In this document: positions 7,869-15,908 of the stretch, in pieces
Position numbering within the stretch: the first letter of the stretch is position 1
Layout: the number at the start of each line of letters is the position of its first letter
NCBI RefSeq assembly: GCF_010894405.1
Contig: NZ_JAAIYA010000013.1
Span: 186,001-250,000 of the forward strand
DNA from: Pyxidicoccus caerfyrddinensis
GTDB lineage: Bacteria > Myxococcota > Myxococcia > Myxococcales > Myxococcaceae
Direction of reading: 5' to 3'
DNA: 64,000 nt
The notes under the pieces: generated by a model
Told to the model about the DNA's origin: nothing
Database searches by the model: none
Seen by the model: only the letters and a program-made list of their open reading frames with translations
Translations under genes and position numbers: made by a program

Positions 7869-10172
7869 ATGCTCCGACGCCCGCCGGTGCTGGCCCTGCT
7901 CTGCACCCTCGCCCTCGCTACCGGTCTGCTCCTCTCGCCCGCGGCCTGTCCGGGCTCGCCCCCGGGGAGGACGGACACGCCTGACGCACACCCTCCCGAC
8001 ACCGAGCCGTCAGACGAGGAGGACGCGGGCCCACATGATGCGTCCAACCCCGACGCCGGCCCGGAGGACGTGCCGGATTCCGGAGACCCCATCCCGGTCG
8101 TCCCGTACGGCCTGGACACGCGGCCGGCGAACCCCACGTGCGTGGCGCCCGCGCGCCCCGCCGAGGCCACCGGCGTCTCCCTCCAGCGCGTCTACCCGAA
8201 GCTGTCATTCACCCAGCCCCTGTTCGCGCTCCAGGCCCCCGACGACAGCCATCGTGTCTACGTGGTGGAGAAGCAGGGCTACGTGCGCGTCTTCGCCAAC
8301 GAGGAGGACCCCGCGAGCAGCGCGCTGGTCATCGACCTCTCCGGGCGGGTGAATGCCTCGCACGACGAGTCGGGGCTTCTGGGCATGGCCTTCCACCCGC
8401 GCTTCGCCACCAATGGCGAGGTGTTCCTCTCCTTCATCGGCGATGACGACGAGGGGAAGCTCAACTCGTACATCGTCCGCTATCGCAGCACGGACGGCGG
8501 CGCCACGTTGGACCCGAGCACCGGGGAGCTCGTCCTGCAGCTCGCGCAGCCGTACTCGTACCACAACGGAGGACACCTGGCCTTCGGGCGGGACGGCTAC
8601 CTGTACGTCGGCTTCGGCGACGGTGGTGGCCGCATCGACCCGAACCGCACCTCGCAGAATCCGCAGCAGCTGCTGGGGAAGATGCTGCGCCTGGACGTGG
8701 ACTCGGCCCGGCCCTACGCCATTCCCTCCACGAACCCGTTCGCGAAGGGCGGCGGGCGGAAGGAAATCTACGCGCTCGGCTTCCGCAACCCGTGGCGCTG
8801 GAGCTTCGACCGGCGCACCGGCGCGCTGTGGCTGGCCGACGTGGGGGAGAAGCGCTTCGAGGAGGTCAACCGCGTGGTGCTCGGGGGCAACTACGGGTGG
8901 AGCATCCTCGAGGGCACCGCGTGCGTGCGCGGCACCCCCTGCGCCACGCAGGGCCTGACGCCTCCGGTGGCCGTGTACGGCCGCGACGAGGGCGTGTCCG
9001 TCACCGGCGGCTACGTGTACCGGGGCACCGCGGTGCCGGCGCTCGCGGGCCAGTATGTCTTCGGAGACTTCGGTACGGGCCGCATCTGGACGCTTCCCGG
9101 GGACGCGATGCCCGGCGGTGGGGCGAAGCCGAAGCGCGTGCTCTCCACGTCGCTCAACATCTCCTCCTTCGCGGAGCTGAACGACGGAGAGCTGCTGGCG
9201 GTGGACTTCGGCGGAGGCGGACTGCACCGGCTCGTCCCCGAGAAGCCCGCGCCGGGCGGCCCGTTCCCCACGCGCCTGTCCGCGACGGGATGTGTGGACC
9301 CGAAGGACGCCACGAAGCCCGCGGCCGGGCTCATCCCGTACGGGGTGAATGCCCCGCTCTGGTCGGACAGCGCGGACAAGGAGCGCTTCCTCGCGGTGCC
9401 GGACGGGACGACGGTGACGGTGGGCTCGGATGGAGTCCTGGAGCCGCCGCCGGGCAGCGTGGCGGTGAAGAGCTTCCTCCTGGAGGGCCGGCGTGTGGAG
9501 ACGCGTCTCTTCATGCGCCATCCGGACGGGAGCTGGGCCGGCTACACCTACGAGTGGAACGCGGAGGGCACGGACGCGGTGCTGCTGGATGCGGGCAAGG
9601 TGAAGCAGGTGGCGGGCAGGACGTGGACCTTCCCCAGCCGCGCGGACTGCATGCAGTGCCACAACGCCACCGCCGGCCACGTGCTGGGCCTGGAGGTGGC
9701 GCAACTCAATGGCGACTTCGTCTATCCGGGAGACCGGCGGGCGAACCAGCTCCGCACGCTGGAGCACATCGGCGTGCTGATGCTGCCGGGAGCGCCGGAC
9801 ACGCTGCCCCGGTTGTCCACCTATGACGGCGAGACGTCCCCGGAGGCGCGGGCCCGCGCGTACCTCCACGCCAACTGCGCCATGTGCCACCGCCCGAGCG
9901 GGCTCGGCCGTGGCACCGCGGACCTGCGCTTCACCACGCCGCTGGCGCAGGCCGGCATCTGCGACATGCCTCCGGAGCTGGGCGACCTGGGCGTGCCCGG
10001 GGCGAAGCTGGTGGCCCCGGGCCACCCGGAGTCGTCGCTCGTGTCGCTGCGCATGCACGCGCGGGACACCTTCCAGATGCCGCCACTCGCCACGCGCGAG
10101 GTGGACACCGCCGGGACGGCCCTGGTGGACGCGTGGATTGCCTCACTCGCCCATTGCCCTGGAGGCCGATGA
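7869..10172 (+). CDS. PQQ-dependent sugar dehydrogenase fused to a dihaem c-type cytochrome
   Basis: About 767 residues. An export signal (MLRRPPVLALLC..., ending near SPAAC) is followed by a low-complexity Asp/Pro linker, as in many myxobacterial lipoproteins. Residues ~90-450 are a glucose/sorbosone dehydrogenase beta-propeller (ESGLLGMAFHP, YHNGGHLAFGRDGYLYVGFGDGG, FRNPWRWSFD). The rest resembles SO_2930-type dihaem cytochromes, with two haem-attachment motifs, CMQCH and CAMCH. It would oxidise a sugar or alcohol in the periplasm and pass electrons to its own haems. The start could equally be the ATG at 7854; I chose the one beginning the signal peptide directly. Confidence 0.85.
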   Translation: MLRRPPVLALLCTLALATGLLLSPAACPGSPPGRTDTPDAHPPDTEPSDEEDAGPHDASNPDAGPEDVPDSGDPIPVVPYGLDTRPANPTCVAPARPAEATGVSLQRVYPKLSFTQPLFALQAPDDSHRVYVVEKQGYVRVFANEEDPASSALVIDLSGRVNASHDESGLLGMAFHPRFATNGEVFLSFIGDDDEGKLNSYIVRYRSTDGGATLDPSTGELVLQLAQPYSYHNGGHLAFGRDGYLYVGFGDGGGRIDPNRTSQNPQQLLGKMLRLDVDSARPYAIPSTNPFAKGGGRKEIYALGFRNPWRWSFDRRTGALWLADVGEKRFEEVNRVVLGGNYGWSILEGTACVRGTPCATQGLTPPVAVYGRDEGVSVTGGYVYRGTAVPALAGQYVFGDFGTGRIWTLPGDAMPGGGAKPKRVLSTSLNISSFAELNDGELLAVDFGGGGLHRLVPEKPAPGGPFPTRLSATGCVDPKDATKPAAGLIPYGVNAPLWSDSADKERFLAVPDGTTVTVGSDGVLEPPPGSVAVKSFLLEGRRVETRLFMRHPDGSWAGYTYEWNAEGTDAVLLDAGKVKQVAGRTWTFPSRADCMQCHNATAGHVLGLEVAQLNGDFVYPGDRRANQLRTLEHIGVLMLPGAPDTLPRLSTYDGETSPEARARAYLHANCAMCHRPSGLGRGTADLRFTTPLAQAGICDMPPELGDLGVPGAKLVAPGHPESSLVSLRMHARDTFQMPPLATREVDTAGTALVDAWIASLAHCPGGR

Positions 10173-10232
10173 GGGCAGGCGTGCCTACCTTTGCGTCCGG
10201 ACACGGACGCAGCAGGAGCGAGGAGGCGCGCA

Positions 10233-10568
10233 ATGGCACGACAGGGATGGAAGTGGCTCACGATGGCGGGCCTGTGTGGAGTGCTCGGCCTGGCGGCGGG
10301 CTGTAACGAGCGGCAGGAGGGGGCCGCGCGAGAGAACGCCCGTGAGGTCGGCAGGGAAGTAGGCGAGGCGGCGAAGGACGTGGAGCACGGCGCGAGCAAG
10401 GCGGCCGAGCAGGTCAAGGGCGCGGCCGAGGAGGCCTCCGAGGGCTTCAAGGAAGGCGTGGGCGGCTCCGGCAAGGCGCCCATCGGCGACAAGCCCGGCG
10501 TCATCAACGACGGCGAAGGTCCACTGGAGAACGGACGCGGCCCGCTCGAGGAGCAGAAGGACCGCTGA
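10233..10568 (+). CDS. Small helical lipoprotein
   Basis: A 111-residue predicted lipoprotein: basic n-region (MARQGWKW), hydrophobic core and lipobox LAAGC at about residue 24. The mature part is an Ala/Glu/Lys-rich amphipathic helix (EVGREVGEAAKDVEHGASKA), like apolipoprotein or YtxH-type coiled regions, followed by a Gly/Pro-rich tail. An excellent SD (AGGAGG) lies seven bases before the ATG. A strong hairpin follows at 10581-10602. Probably cell-envelope associated; function unknown. Confidence 0.8.
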   Translation: MARQGWKWLTMAGLCGVLGLAAGCNERQEGAARENAREVGREVGEAAKDVEHGASKAAEQVKGAAEEASEGFKEGVGGSGKAPIGDKPGVINDGEGPLENGRGPLEEQKDR

Positions 10569-10580
10569 CCTGGGACGCGA

Positions 10581-10602
10581 GCCCCTTCGTGCGCGAAGGG
10601 GC
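10581..10602 (+). terminator. Hairpin after the small lipoprotein gene
   Basis: Perfect 9-bp stem GCCCCTTCG / CGAAGGGGC with a four-base loop, 12 bases after the stop. No long T-run follows, but the position and stability fit a transcription terminator. It also argues against starting the next gene at the GTG inside the hairpin. Confidence 0.6.
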
Positions 10603-10645
10603 CGCGGCCTCCCCCTCTTGGCGCGTGCTTCCTCGCGGTGCCAGG

Positions 10646-11404
10646 ATGCTGCGCGGACCGGCGCTCGCGGTTGCCGGTGGGGGGGTTGCATTGAACGAGC
10701 TCGAGCTGGATAGGGTCTACCGCCGAGGCGAGCGGGGCCACGACGTGCGGCGCATCCAGGAGTGGTTGTCGCTCCAGGGCTTCGCGGTCGCCATCGACGG
10801 CGACTTCGGCGCCGCGACGGAGGCGGCGCTGAAGCGCTTCCAGGCGAAGGCCGGGCTGACGGTGACGGGCGTCGGTGATGCGGTGACGTTCGACCGGCTG
10901 GTGGCGCCCCTGAAGGCCGCCGTCGCGCCGATTCCCGCGCAGGGCCGCTCCCTGGGCTCGCTGGTGGTGGCCTACGCCGTACAGCACCTGCGCCAGCACC
11001 CGCGCGATATCGGCGGCGAGAATCGCGGCCCCTGGGTGCGCCTCTACATGGACGGCCACGATGGCGGCACCTGGGCCTGGTCCGCGGGCTTCGCCACCTT
11101 CTGCCTCCAGCATGCCGCGCGGGCGCTCGGCGTGCCCATGCCGGTGGGGCGCTTGCTGTCGTGTGACACGCTGGGCGCCGTCGCCCGCGACAAGGGGCGG
11201 CTCGTCTCCACGCTGACCGCGCCGCCCGACAGGACCCGCATCTGCCCCGGCAGCCTCTTCCTGCGCCGCCGCACGGCCACCGACTGGTCCCACACCGGCG
11301 TCGTCACCGAGGTGGACGAGGAGACCTTCCAGACCATCGAAGGCAACGACGAGGTCTGCGCCCGCACGCGCGGCTTCGAGAGCATGGACTTCGTCCTGCT
11401 CTGA
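10646..11404 (+). CDS. Peptidoglycan-binding protein with CHAP/amidase-like domain
   Basis: About 252 residues. An N-terminal PG_binding_1 domain (RRGERGHDVRRIQEWLSLQG, then DGDFGAATEAALKRFQ) is followed by a region resembling a CHAP/NlpC amidase: Cys in SAGFATFCLQHA, His in DWSHTGVVTE and a closing IEGND. It may cleave or sense peptidoglycan, but no export signal is seen, so it could be a cytoplasmic or lysis-released effector. Start uncertain: ATG 10646 is used; TTG 10691 sits after a G-rich stretch and begins exactly at the domain (NELELDRVYR). The next gene is convergent. Confidence 0.7.
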   Translation: MLRGPALAVAGGGVALNELELDRVYRRGERGHDVRRIQEWLSLQGFAVAIDGDFGAATEAALKRFQAKAGLTVTGVGDAVTFDRLVAPLKAAVAPIPAQGRSLGSLVVAYAVQHLRQHPRDIGGENRGPWVRLYMDGHDGGTWAWSAGFATFCLQHAARALGVPMPVGRLLSCDTLGAVARDKGRLVSTLTAPPDRTRICPGSLFLRRRTATDWSHTGVVTEVDEETFQTIEGNDEVCARTRGFESMDFVLL

Positions 11405-11419
11405 CAGCAGGCCGCCCGC

Positions 11420-12697
11420 TCAGGACTGCTTGCTGTTGCCGGAGGGAGGCTTCACCTCGCGGGTGCCCGCCCCGCGCACGGTGTAGTGCGCCACCACCGG
11501 CTGGTGGTCGGAGGACTCGGTGCTGCGGTCCACCTCGAAGAGGACCGGCACCAGCCCGGGCGACGCGTAGAGGTTGTCGAAGCGCTTTCCGGTGGCGGGC
11601 ACCACGCCGCGCTCGTCCGGCAGCGACGTGAGGGTGGCGCTGTCGGCGATGTCCTGCAGGCGCAGCCAGTGCTCGCTCCCGCGCGGCACCGAGCCGGAGC
11701 GCAGCTCCGTACACGCCTGCTTCGGCGTCATCACCAGGCCGTCATTCAGGCGCACCTGCGCGAGCGTGGCGTGAGCGATGGTCTCCGGCAGCTGCAGCTC
11801 CAGTGCGTGCAGTTCGTGCCGCAGGCGCGGGTCGGCGATGTTGCCCACGCCCTTGTCACCCACGCTCGCGTGCGGGTCGCCGTAGCGCACCGCGTACTCC
11901 TCAATCGTATCGGTGTCGTCGTAGGTCATCAGGTGGGCCATCAGCCACGAGCCGCCGCGCTTGATGGCGGTGTTGGCGTTGAAGTCCCCCAGCACCACGG
12001 CGTGCGCCACCTCGCGGTGATGCAGGAGTGCGTTGAGTTGGCGCAGGTTGCGCGCGTTGATGCCCGAGTCTCCCAGCGCGTGGTGCACGTTGTAGAAGAC
12101 CGCCGGGTGGCCCTCCACCTCCAGGCGCACGTAGAGCGCGCCCCGGTCCTCCGGCAGCTCGCACGGGTCTCCGCGCCGGAGGATGGCCTCTTCGCGCACG
12201 GAGTCGGGGATGACGTAGGTGAAGTGGGCCGCGTCCACCAGCGGGTGGCGCGTGAGGAAGGCCTTGCCGTTGACGAGCCGCCCACCGCCCCCACCGTCGT
12301 GGCCCTGGTAGGCCATGTGGAACCCATACCGCGTCGCCAGGAGCACGGTGATGGGGACGTTGGCTTCCTGTAGGCCGATGACGTCCGGCATCCGGCCGTG
12401 CGCCTCCAGCTCGTCGAAGTACGCCAGCAGGGCCTCGCGGCGCTGGCCACCGAGCAGGATGTTGTAGCTCATCACCGTCAGCCCGGGCCCCCGGGGCGGA
12501 AGCGCCGACGTGTTGCGGACGATGTACGTGCGGCCGTCACCCAGCTCCCGCTCCGTCGTCGGCCGGGGCACGGCCTCGAAGTCGGGGAACGTCACGGTGG
12601 GCTCGCGGCGGGGCAGGGCCTCTTCGTGCGCGCCCGGCATGCGAGCGAGCAACGGGCCGACTCCCGGAAGATGCTCCAGCAGCTCGGGCACTTTCAT
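11420..12697 (-). CDS. Endonuclease/exonuclease/phosphatase family protein
   Basis: A 425-residue EEP-fold hydrolase (DNase I-like). Motifs appear in order: LTVMSYNILLGG, VIGLQEAN (metal-binding Glu), KAFLTRHP, VVLGDFNANT (catalytic Asp/Asn) and SSDHQPVVAHY (Asp-His). The fold covers nucleases, phosphodiesterases and inositol or sphingolipid phosphatases; the sequence alone does not decide between them. No signal peptide is seen. The start is the ATG at 12697, with the SD inside the hairpin at 12701-12719, so initiation may depend on that structure opening. C-terminus is Lys/Ser-rich. Confidence 0.8.
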   Translation of the reverse strand: MKVPELLEHLPGVGPLLARMPGAHEEALPRREPTVTFPDFEAVPRPTTERELGDGRTYIVRNTSALPPRGPGLTVMSYNILLGGQRREALLAYFDELEAHGRMPDVIGLQEANVPITVLLATRYGFHMAYQGHDGGGGGRLVNGKAFLTRHPLVDAAHFTYVIPDSVREEAILRRGDPCELPEDRGALYVRLEVEGHPAVFYNVHHALGDSGINARNLRQLNALLHHREVAHAVVLGDFNANTAIKRGGSWLMAHLMTYDDTDTIEEYAVRYGDPHASVGDKGVGNIADPRLRHELHALELQLPETIAHATLAQVRLNDGLVMTPKQACTELRSGSVPRGSEHWLRLQDIADSATLTSLPDERGVVPATGKRFDNLYASPGLVPVLFEVDRSTESSDHQPVVAHYTVRGAGTREVKPPSGNSKQS

Positions 12698-12700
12698 ACA

Positions 12701-12719
12701 GGCTCCCCCCTGGGGAGCC
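12701..12719 (-). promoter_or_regulatory. Hairpin that sequesters the SD of the EEP nuclease gene
   Basis: In the transcript the sequence GGCTCCCC AGG GGGGAGCC folds into an 8-bp perfect stem. The only SD-like bases (GGGGAG) are the 3' arm, four bases before the ATG at 12697. This could be a translational switch (thermometer, protein or antisense target), or an incidental G/C palindrome. Confidence 0.4.
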
Positions 12720-13031
12720 GCGAATGCGGGGCAGGAACGAAACAGTCGTGCTGGAAAGCGACTTGAGCCACCGGTCCTCCTGTGTGGACTCAAGTTCTGC
12801 GCTGATCCGCGCGGAGGCCAGGGGGCACACGGGCCTTTGAGGGCCGGCCGGTCTGCCTCGCCAGGATGGAGGGCGGGCAGGGGAGCACCGCGAGGCCCGA
12901 AGCCCTGGATGTCATCTAGCAGCCGTCATCCCGCCCTGGAGTCCCACTGCGCGAGCGGAAGGACCTGGCGTTTCTGGACATCCGTCCATAGCAGCGGGGC
13001 GGGAGGCGGCGTCCCCCGACTCCATGCTTGA
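12720..13031. other. Intergenic region between divergent genes
   Basis: About 310 bases separating the EEP nuclease (minus) from the lipoprotein gene at 13032 (plus). It should hold both promoters, but I see no convincing -35/-10 pair, repeat or small ORF with an SD. Confidence 0.5.
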
Positions 13032-13844
13032 ATGACCTTCATGAGGCGCGTGTGGCTCGTGGCGGTGCTGGTGTCCCTGGGTTGCGCCGCGTGCGCGACC
13101 ACGCAGGTGATGTCTCCCATGTCGGCCTGCGAGCAGGGCAGGACGTCGGGGTGTGGCCCGTGGGGTGATGAGCTGCTCCAGCAGGGTGACATCGCCGGCG
13201 CGGACAGGGCCTTCGGCCTGGGGTGCGACGCCGGAGACACGCAGGCCTGTCTGGCTTTGGGGCGGCTGCGGATGGAGGGCGGGGACCTCGACGGCGCCGA
13301 GCCTCCACTCACCAAGGCCTACCAGGCGGACGGCGAGCCGGGCGCGCTGGCACTGGCGGAGCTGCGCGAGGCCCGGGGTGGCACGCAAGACCTGGAGGCC
13401 GCCGCGCGCCTGAGGCGGGAGGCGCCCGCGCTGGACAAGCCCGACTTCGAGTTCGTCTTCGCGTACCGGGTGGATGCGGCGAACGGGGTTGGCAATGACA
13501 TCTCCTTGAACATCCAGCCCCTGGCGCTCTTCGAGCGGCGGCTGACCTTTGGCGGCAACATCGCCTTCGCGCGCTCGGGCGCCTCGGAGCTCAACGGCTT
13601 CATCGGCTACCAGCACTTCCTGTCGTCCTGGCTGCTGTCCTACGCGCGGCTGATGGTGGGCGGCGCCCTCGATGCAATCCCTGGCCAGGGCCCCAACGTC
13701 GGGGGTGAGCTGGGGGCGAAGCTGTGCCTCGGTCCCCTCGGCCACCTGAACATCGCGGTGGGCAGCTCGCGCTCCAGCCCCGCGTACATGTCCATGGGGT
13801 TGGGCCTCAACGGCCTCCTCGTCCTCCTCGCGGCGCTGCACTGA
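13032..13844 (+). CDS. Outer-membrane-type lipoprotein with Sel1-like repeats
   Basis: A 270-residue exported protein. The N-terminus MRRVWLVAVLVSLGCAAC has possible lipidation cysteines at LGC or CAAC. Residues ~30-130 hold Cys-containing Sel1/TPR-like repeats (CEQGRTSGCG, FGLGCDAGDTQACLALGRL). The C-terminal half (NISLNIQ-like strands with GGNIAFAR, NGFIGYQHFL, VGGELGAKLCL) alternates polar and hydrophobic residues like a small beta-barrel. Probable envelope protein of unknown function. ATG 13032 or 13041 could be the start; neither has a strong SD. Confidence 0.65.
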   Translation: MTFMRRVWLVAVLVSLGCAACATTQVMSPMSACEQGRTSGCGPWGDELLQQGDIAGADRAFGLGCDAGDTQACLALGRLRMEGGDLDGAEPPLTKAYQADGEPGALALAELREARGGTQDLEAAARLRREAPALDKPDFEFVFAYRVDAANGVGNDISLNIQPLALFERRLTFGGNIAFARSGASELNGFIGYQHFLSSWLLSYARLMVGGALDAIPGQGPNVGGELGAKLCLGPLGHLNIAVGSSRSSPAYMSMGLGLNGLLVLLAALH

Positions 13845-13980
13845 CGTCAGCGCGGGGGCGGGCCGACCCCACCCCGAGGGGTGGCGTCCCGTGCATTGGC
13901 AACCACGCGATAGGGATTGTTTGACTCTGGCTGTTGCGGATCCGTACCATCCGCTGCGTTACGGGGGGAACAGCCACCTC

Positions 13981-14811
13981 ATGCAGGCATTGACCGAAGC
14001 GCCCGGGTATCTCTCCCAGGGTGAGCAGTCGCTCTATTTCGTCCACCACCGGGCGCCAGGGTCCTGCCGGGCCGCGGTGGTGCTGGCGGGGCCGCTGGGG
14101 CTGGAGCGCGCGCACGCGTACATCGTCTGGACGCGGTGGGCGCGGCACCTGGCCGCCCGGGGCGTGGACGCGCTTCGGCTCGACTACCGGGGCACCGGCG
14201 AGAGCACGGGCCGCTTCGAGGACATGACGCTGCCGTGCTGGGAGGCGGACCTGCGCGCGGGGCTCGAGTACCTGCGCCGCGAGCGTCCCGGCGTGCCGGT
14301 GGTGCTGCACGGCCTGCGCCTGGGAGCGCTGCTGGCCGCGCGCGTATTCCAGACGGACAAGGTGGACGGCCTGCTGCTGTGGGACCCACCGGAGTCCGGC
14401 CGCGCGCACCTGATGGAGGTGCTGCGGCGAAAGGTGGCGGCGGACAACCTGGAGGGCACGGGCGGCCAGGCGCGCTCGCGCGAGGACTACGTGGCGGAGC
14501 TGGAGGCGGGGGGCTTCATGGAGGTGGAGGGCTTCCCCTGGTCCCGCGGCTTCTGGCGGAGCGCGGAGGCGTATGACCTGGCGCTGCCGGCGCGGGATGA
14601 CGCGCGGCCGTGGCGGGCGGTGCACCTGGATGGACGTCCGGCGGAGCGCTGCCTCGCGCCGGGCCATGGCCGCTCGGTGCGCGCGCCGCGTCCCTTCTTC
14701 TGGACGACGAGCAACCGGCTGCTGCCGGAGCTGGGCGAGCTGTTCGACGACGGCGCGAGCTTCGCGGCCGGAGTTGGCGCGGTGGAAGTGAGCAAGGGGG
14801 CGTCGTCATGA
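13981..14811 (+). CDS. Alpha/beta hydrolase, exosortase A-associated hydrolase 2 type
   Basis: A 276-residue alpha/beta-hydrolase-fold protein. The oxyanion region (VVLAGPLGLERAHAY), LRLDYRGTGESTG and the nucleophile elbow position VVLHGLRLGALLAARV are recognisable. The elbow reads G-L-R-L-G instead of GxSxG, which I recall as typical of the TIGR03101 family found with exosortase A/polysaccharide loci. It is therefore probably not a classical serine hydrolase; an acyl-transfer or structural role is possible. Start at ATG 13981, after GGGGGGAA; the frame opens earlier without support. Its stop overlaps the next start (ATGA). Confidence 0.7.
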   Translation: MQALTEAPGYLSQGEQSLYFVHHRAPGSCRAAVVLAGPLGLERAHAYIVWTRWARHLAARGVDALRLDYRGTGESTGRFEDMTLPCWEADLRAGLEYLRRERPGVPVVLHGLRLGALLAARVFQTDKVDGLLLWDPPESGRAHLMEVLRRKVAADNLEGTGGQARSREDYVAELEAGGFMEVEGFPWSRGFWRSAEAYDLALPARDDARPWRAVHLDGRPAERCLAPGHGRSVRAPRPFFWTTSNRLLPELGELFDDGASFAAGVGAVEVSKGASS

Positions 14812-15794
14812 GGGAGCTGTTCCAGTTGGACGTGAAGGGCCACCGGCTCTGGGGCACGTACCACCCCGCGGCGGCGGCGAAGCCGGGGCGGGTGGGCTTC
14901 CTCTTCCTCAACCCGGGGCATGTGCCGCGCTCGGGCCATGGCGGGCTGTCGGCGCGGGCCGCGGACCGGCTCGCCGCGCAGGGCTTCCCGTGCTTCCGCG
15001 TGGACCTGCCGGGCCTGGGAGACTCGGACGGCCCGCTGCCGGACACGACGGCGGAGCTGTACCAGCTCGTCTGCGGCGGCGGCTTCGTGGAGGTGGCGGA
15101 GGCCATCCACGCGGAGCTGCTGAAGCGCCACGGGCTCGACGGCCTGGTGATGGGCGGGCTGTGCGGCGCGGCGACGACGTCGCTCTACCTGGCGGACCGC
15201 GCGCCGGAGGGCGTCGCGGGCGTGTTCCTGTTCGAGCCCGAGTTCTACCTGTCCGAGCAGGAGGCGGCCAACGCGGACGGCGAGACGCCTCTCGAGGACG
15301 CGGAGAAGCGGACGTGGCGCTCGCGGCTGCCGCTGCGGCGCGTGACGTCGAAGGTCTTCTCGTACTGGGGCTGGATGCGGATGCTGACGCGGGAGAACGA
15401 GTACGCGCGGCTGTTCCGCTACGTGCCCTTTCCGCGCCAGCTGCTGCTGGATTGGCTGATGGACTGGGGCAGGTTGCCGGCGGTGGCCAACGTGCCACTG
15501 GTGCGCGCATGGCAGCGCGTGGTGCAGCGGGGCGTGCCGGTGCTCGTCATCACCGCCGAGGGCAAGCTGCGCGACGTCTTCTTCGACCGCATCCACCGGG
15601 CGGCCTTCTCCGACTTGAAGGTGGCCATGCTGGAGCGACTGCGGCTGCGCGGCACCAACCACATCTTCACCACCGGCGGCGCCATCGACGCGTGCATCGG
15701 CCACCTGTCCCGCTGGGCGGGGGAGCACTTCGGCCAGGACGCGACGCCCGTGGTCGCCGTGCCCCAGGTCGCGGAGCTGCGAAGCGCGAGCTGA
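14808..15794 (+). CDS. Alpha/beta hydrolase, exosortase A-associated hydrolase 1 type
   Basis: A 328-residue alpha/beta-hydrolase partner of the previous gene, starting at the ATG that overlaps its stop. Motifs: GFLFLNPGHVPRSGHGG, FRVDLPGLGDSDG and the elbow GLVMGGLCGAATTSLYL, where Cys replaces the nucleophilic Ser (GxCxG). This resembles TIGR03100. A late RGTNHIFTT supplies a plausible catalytic His. The pair normally occurs near exosortase A and capsule/lipid-modification genes, but no exosortase gene is in this window. Probably a cytoplasmic acyl transferase or thioesterase; substrate unknown. Confidence 0.7.
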   Translation: MRELFQLDVKGHRLWGTYHPAAAAKPGRVGFLFLNPGHVPRSGHGGLSARAADRLAAQGFPCFRVDLPGLGDSDGPLPDTTAELYQLVCGGGFVEVAEAIHAELLKRHGLDGLVMGGLCGAATTSLYLADRAPEGVAGVFLFEPEFYLSEQEAANADGETPLEDAEKRTWRSRLPLRRVTSKVFSYWGWMRMLTRENEYARLFRYVPFPRQLLLDWLMDWGRLPAVANVPLVRAWQRVVQRGVPVLVITAEGKLRDVFFDRIHRAAFSDLKVAMLERLRLRGTNHIFTTGGAIDACIGHLSRWAGEHFGQDATPVVAVPQVAELRSAS

Positions 15795-15860
15795 GGCAGT
15801 CGTCAACGGGGCCGACCTGACGGCCTCCCGTCTGCCGCCTGTCTCGTCGAAGGCCTGCCA

Positions 15861-15888
15861 CCCGCGCCGCCCCTGTCAGCGGCGCGGG
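15861..15888 (+). terminator. GC-rich hairpin between hydrolase pair and sensor kinase
   Basis: Perfect 10-bp stem CCCGCGCCGC / GCGGCGCGGG with an 8-base loop, 66 bases after the hydrolase stop and 20 before the kinase start. It could terminate the upstream transcript or act in the kinase leader; no T-run is present. Confidence 0.45.
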
Positions 15889-15908
15889 AGCATCTCCATA
15901 CTTTCACC

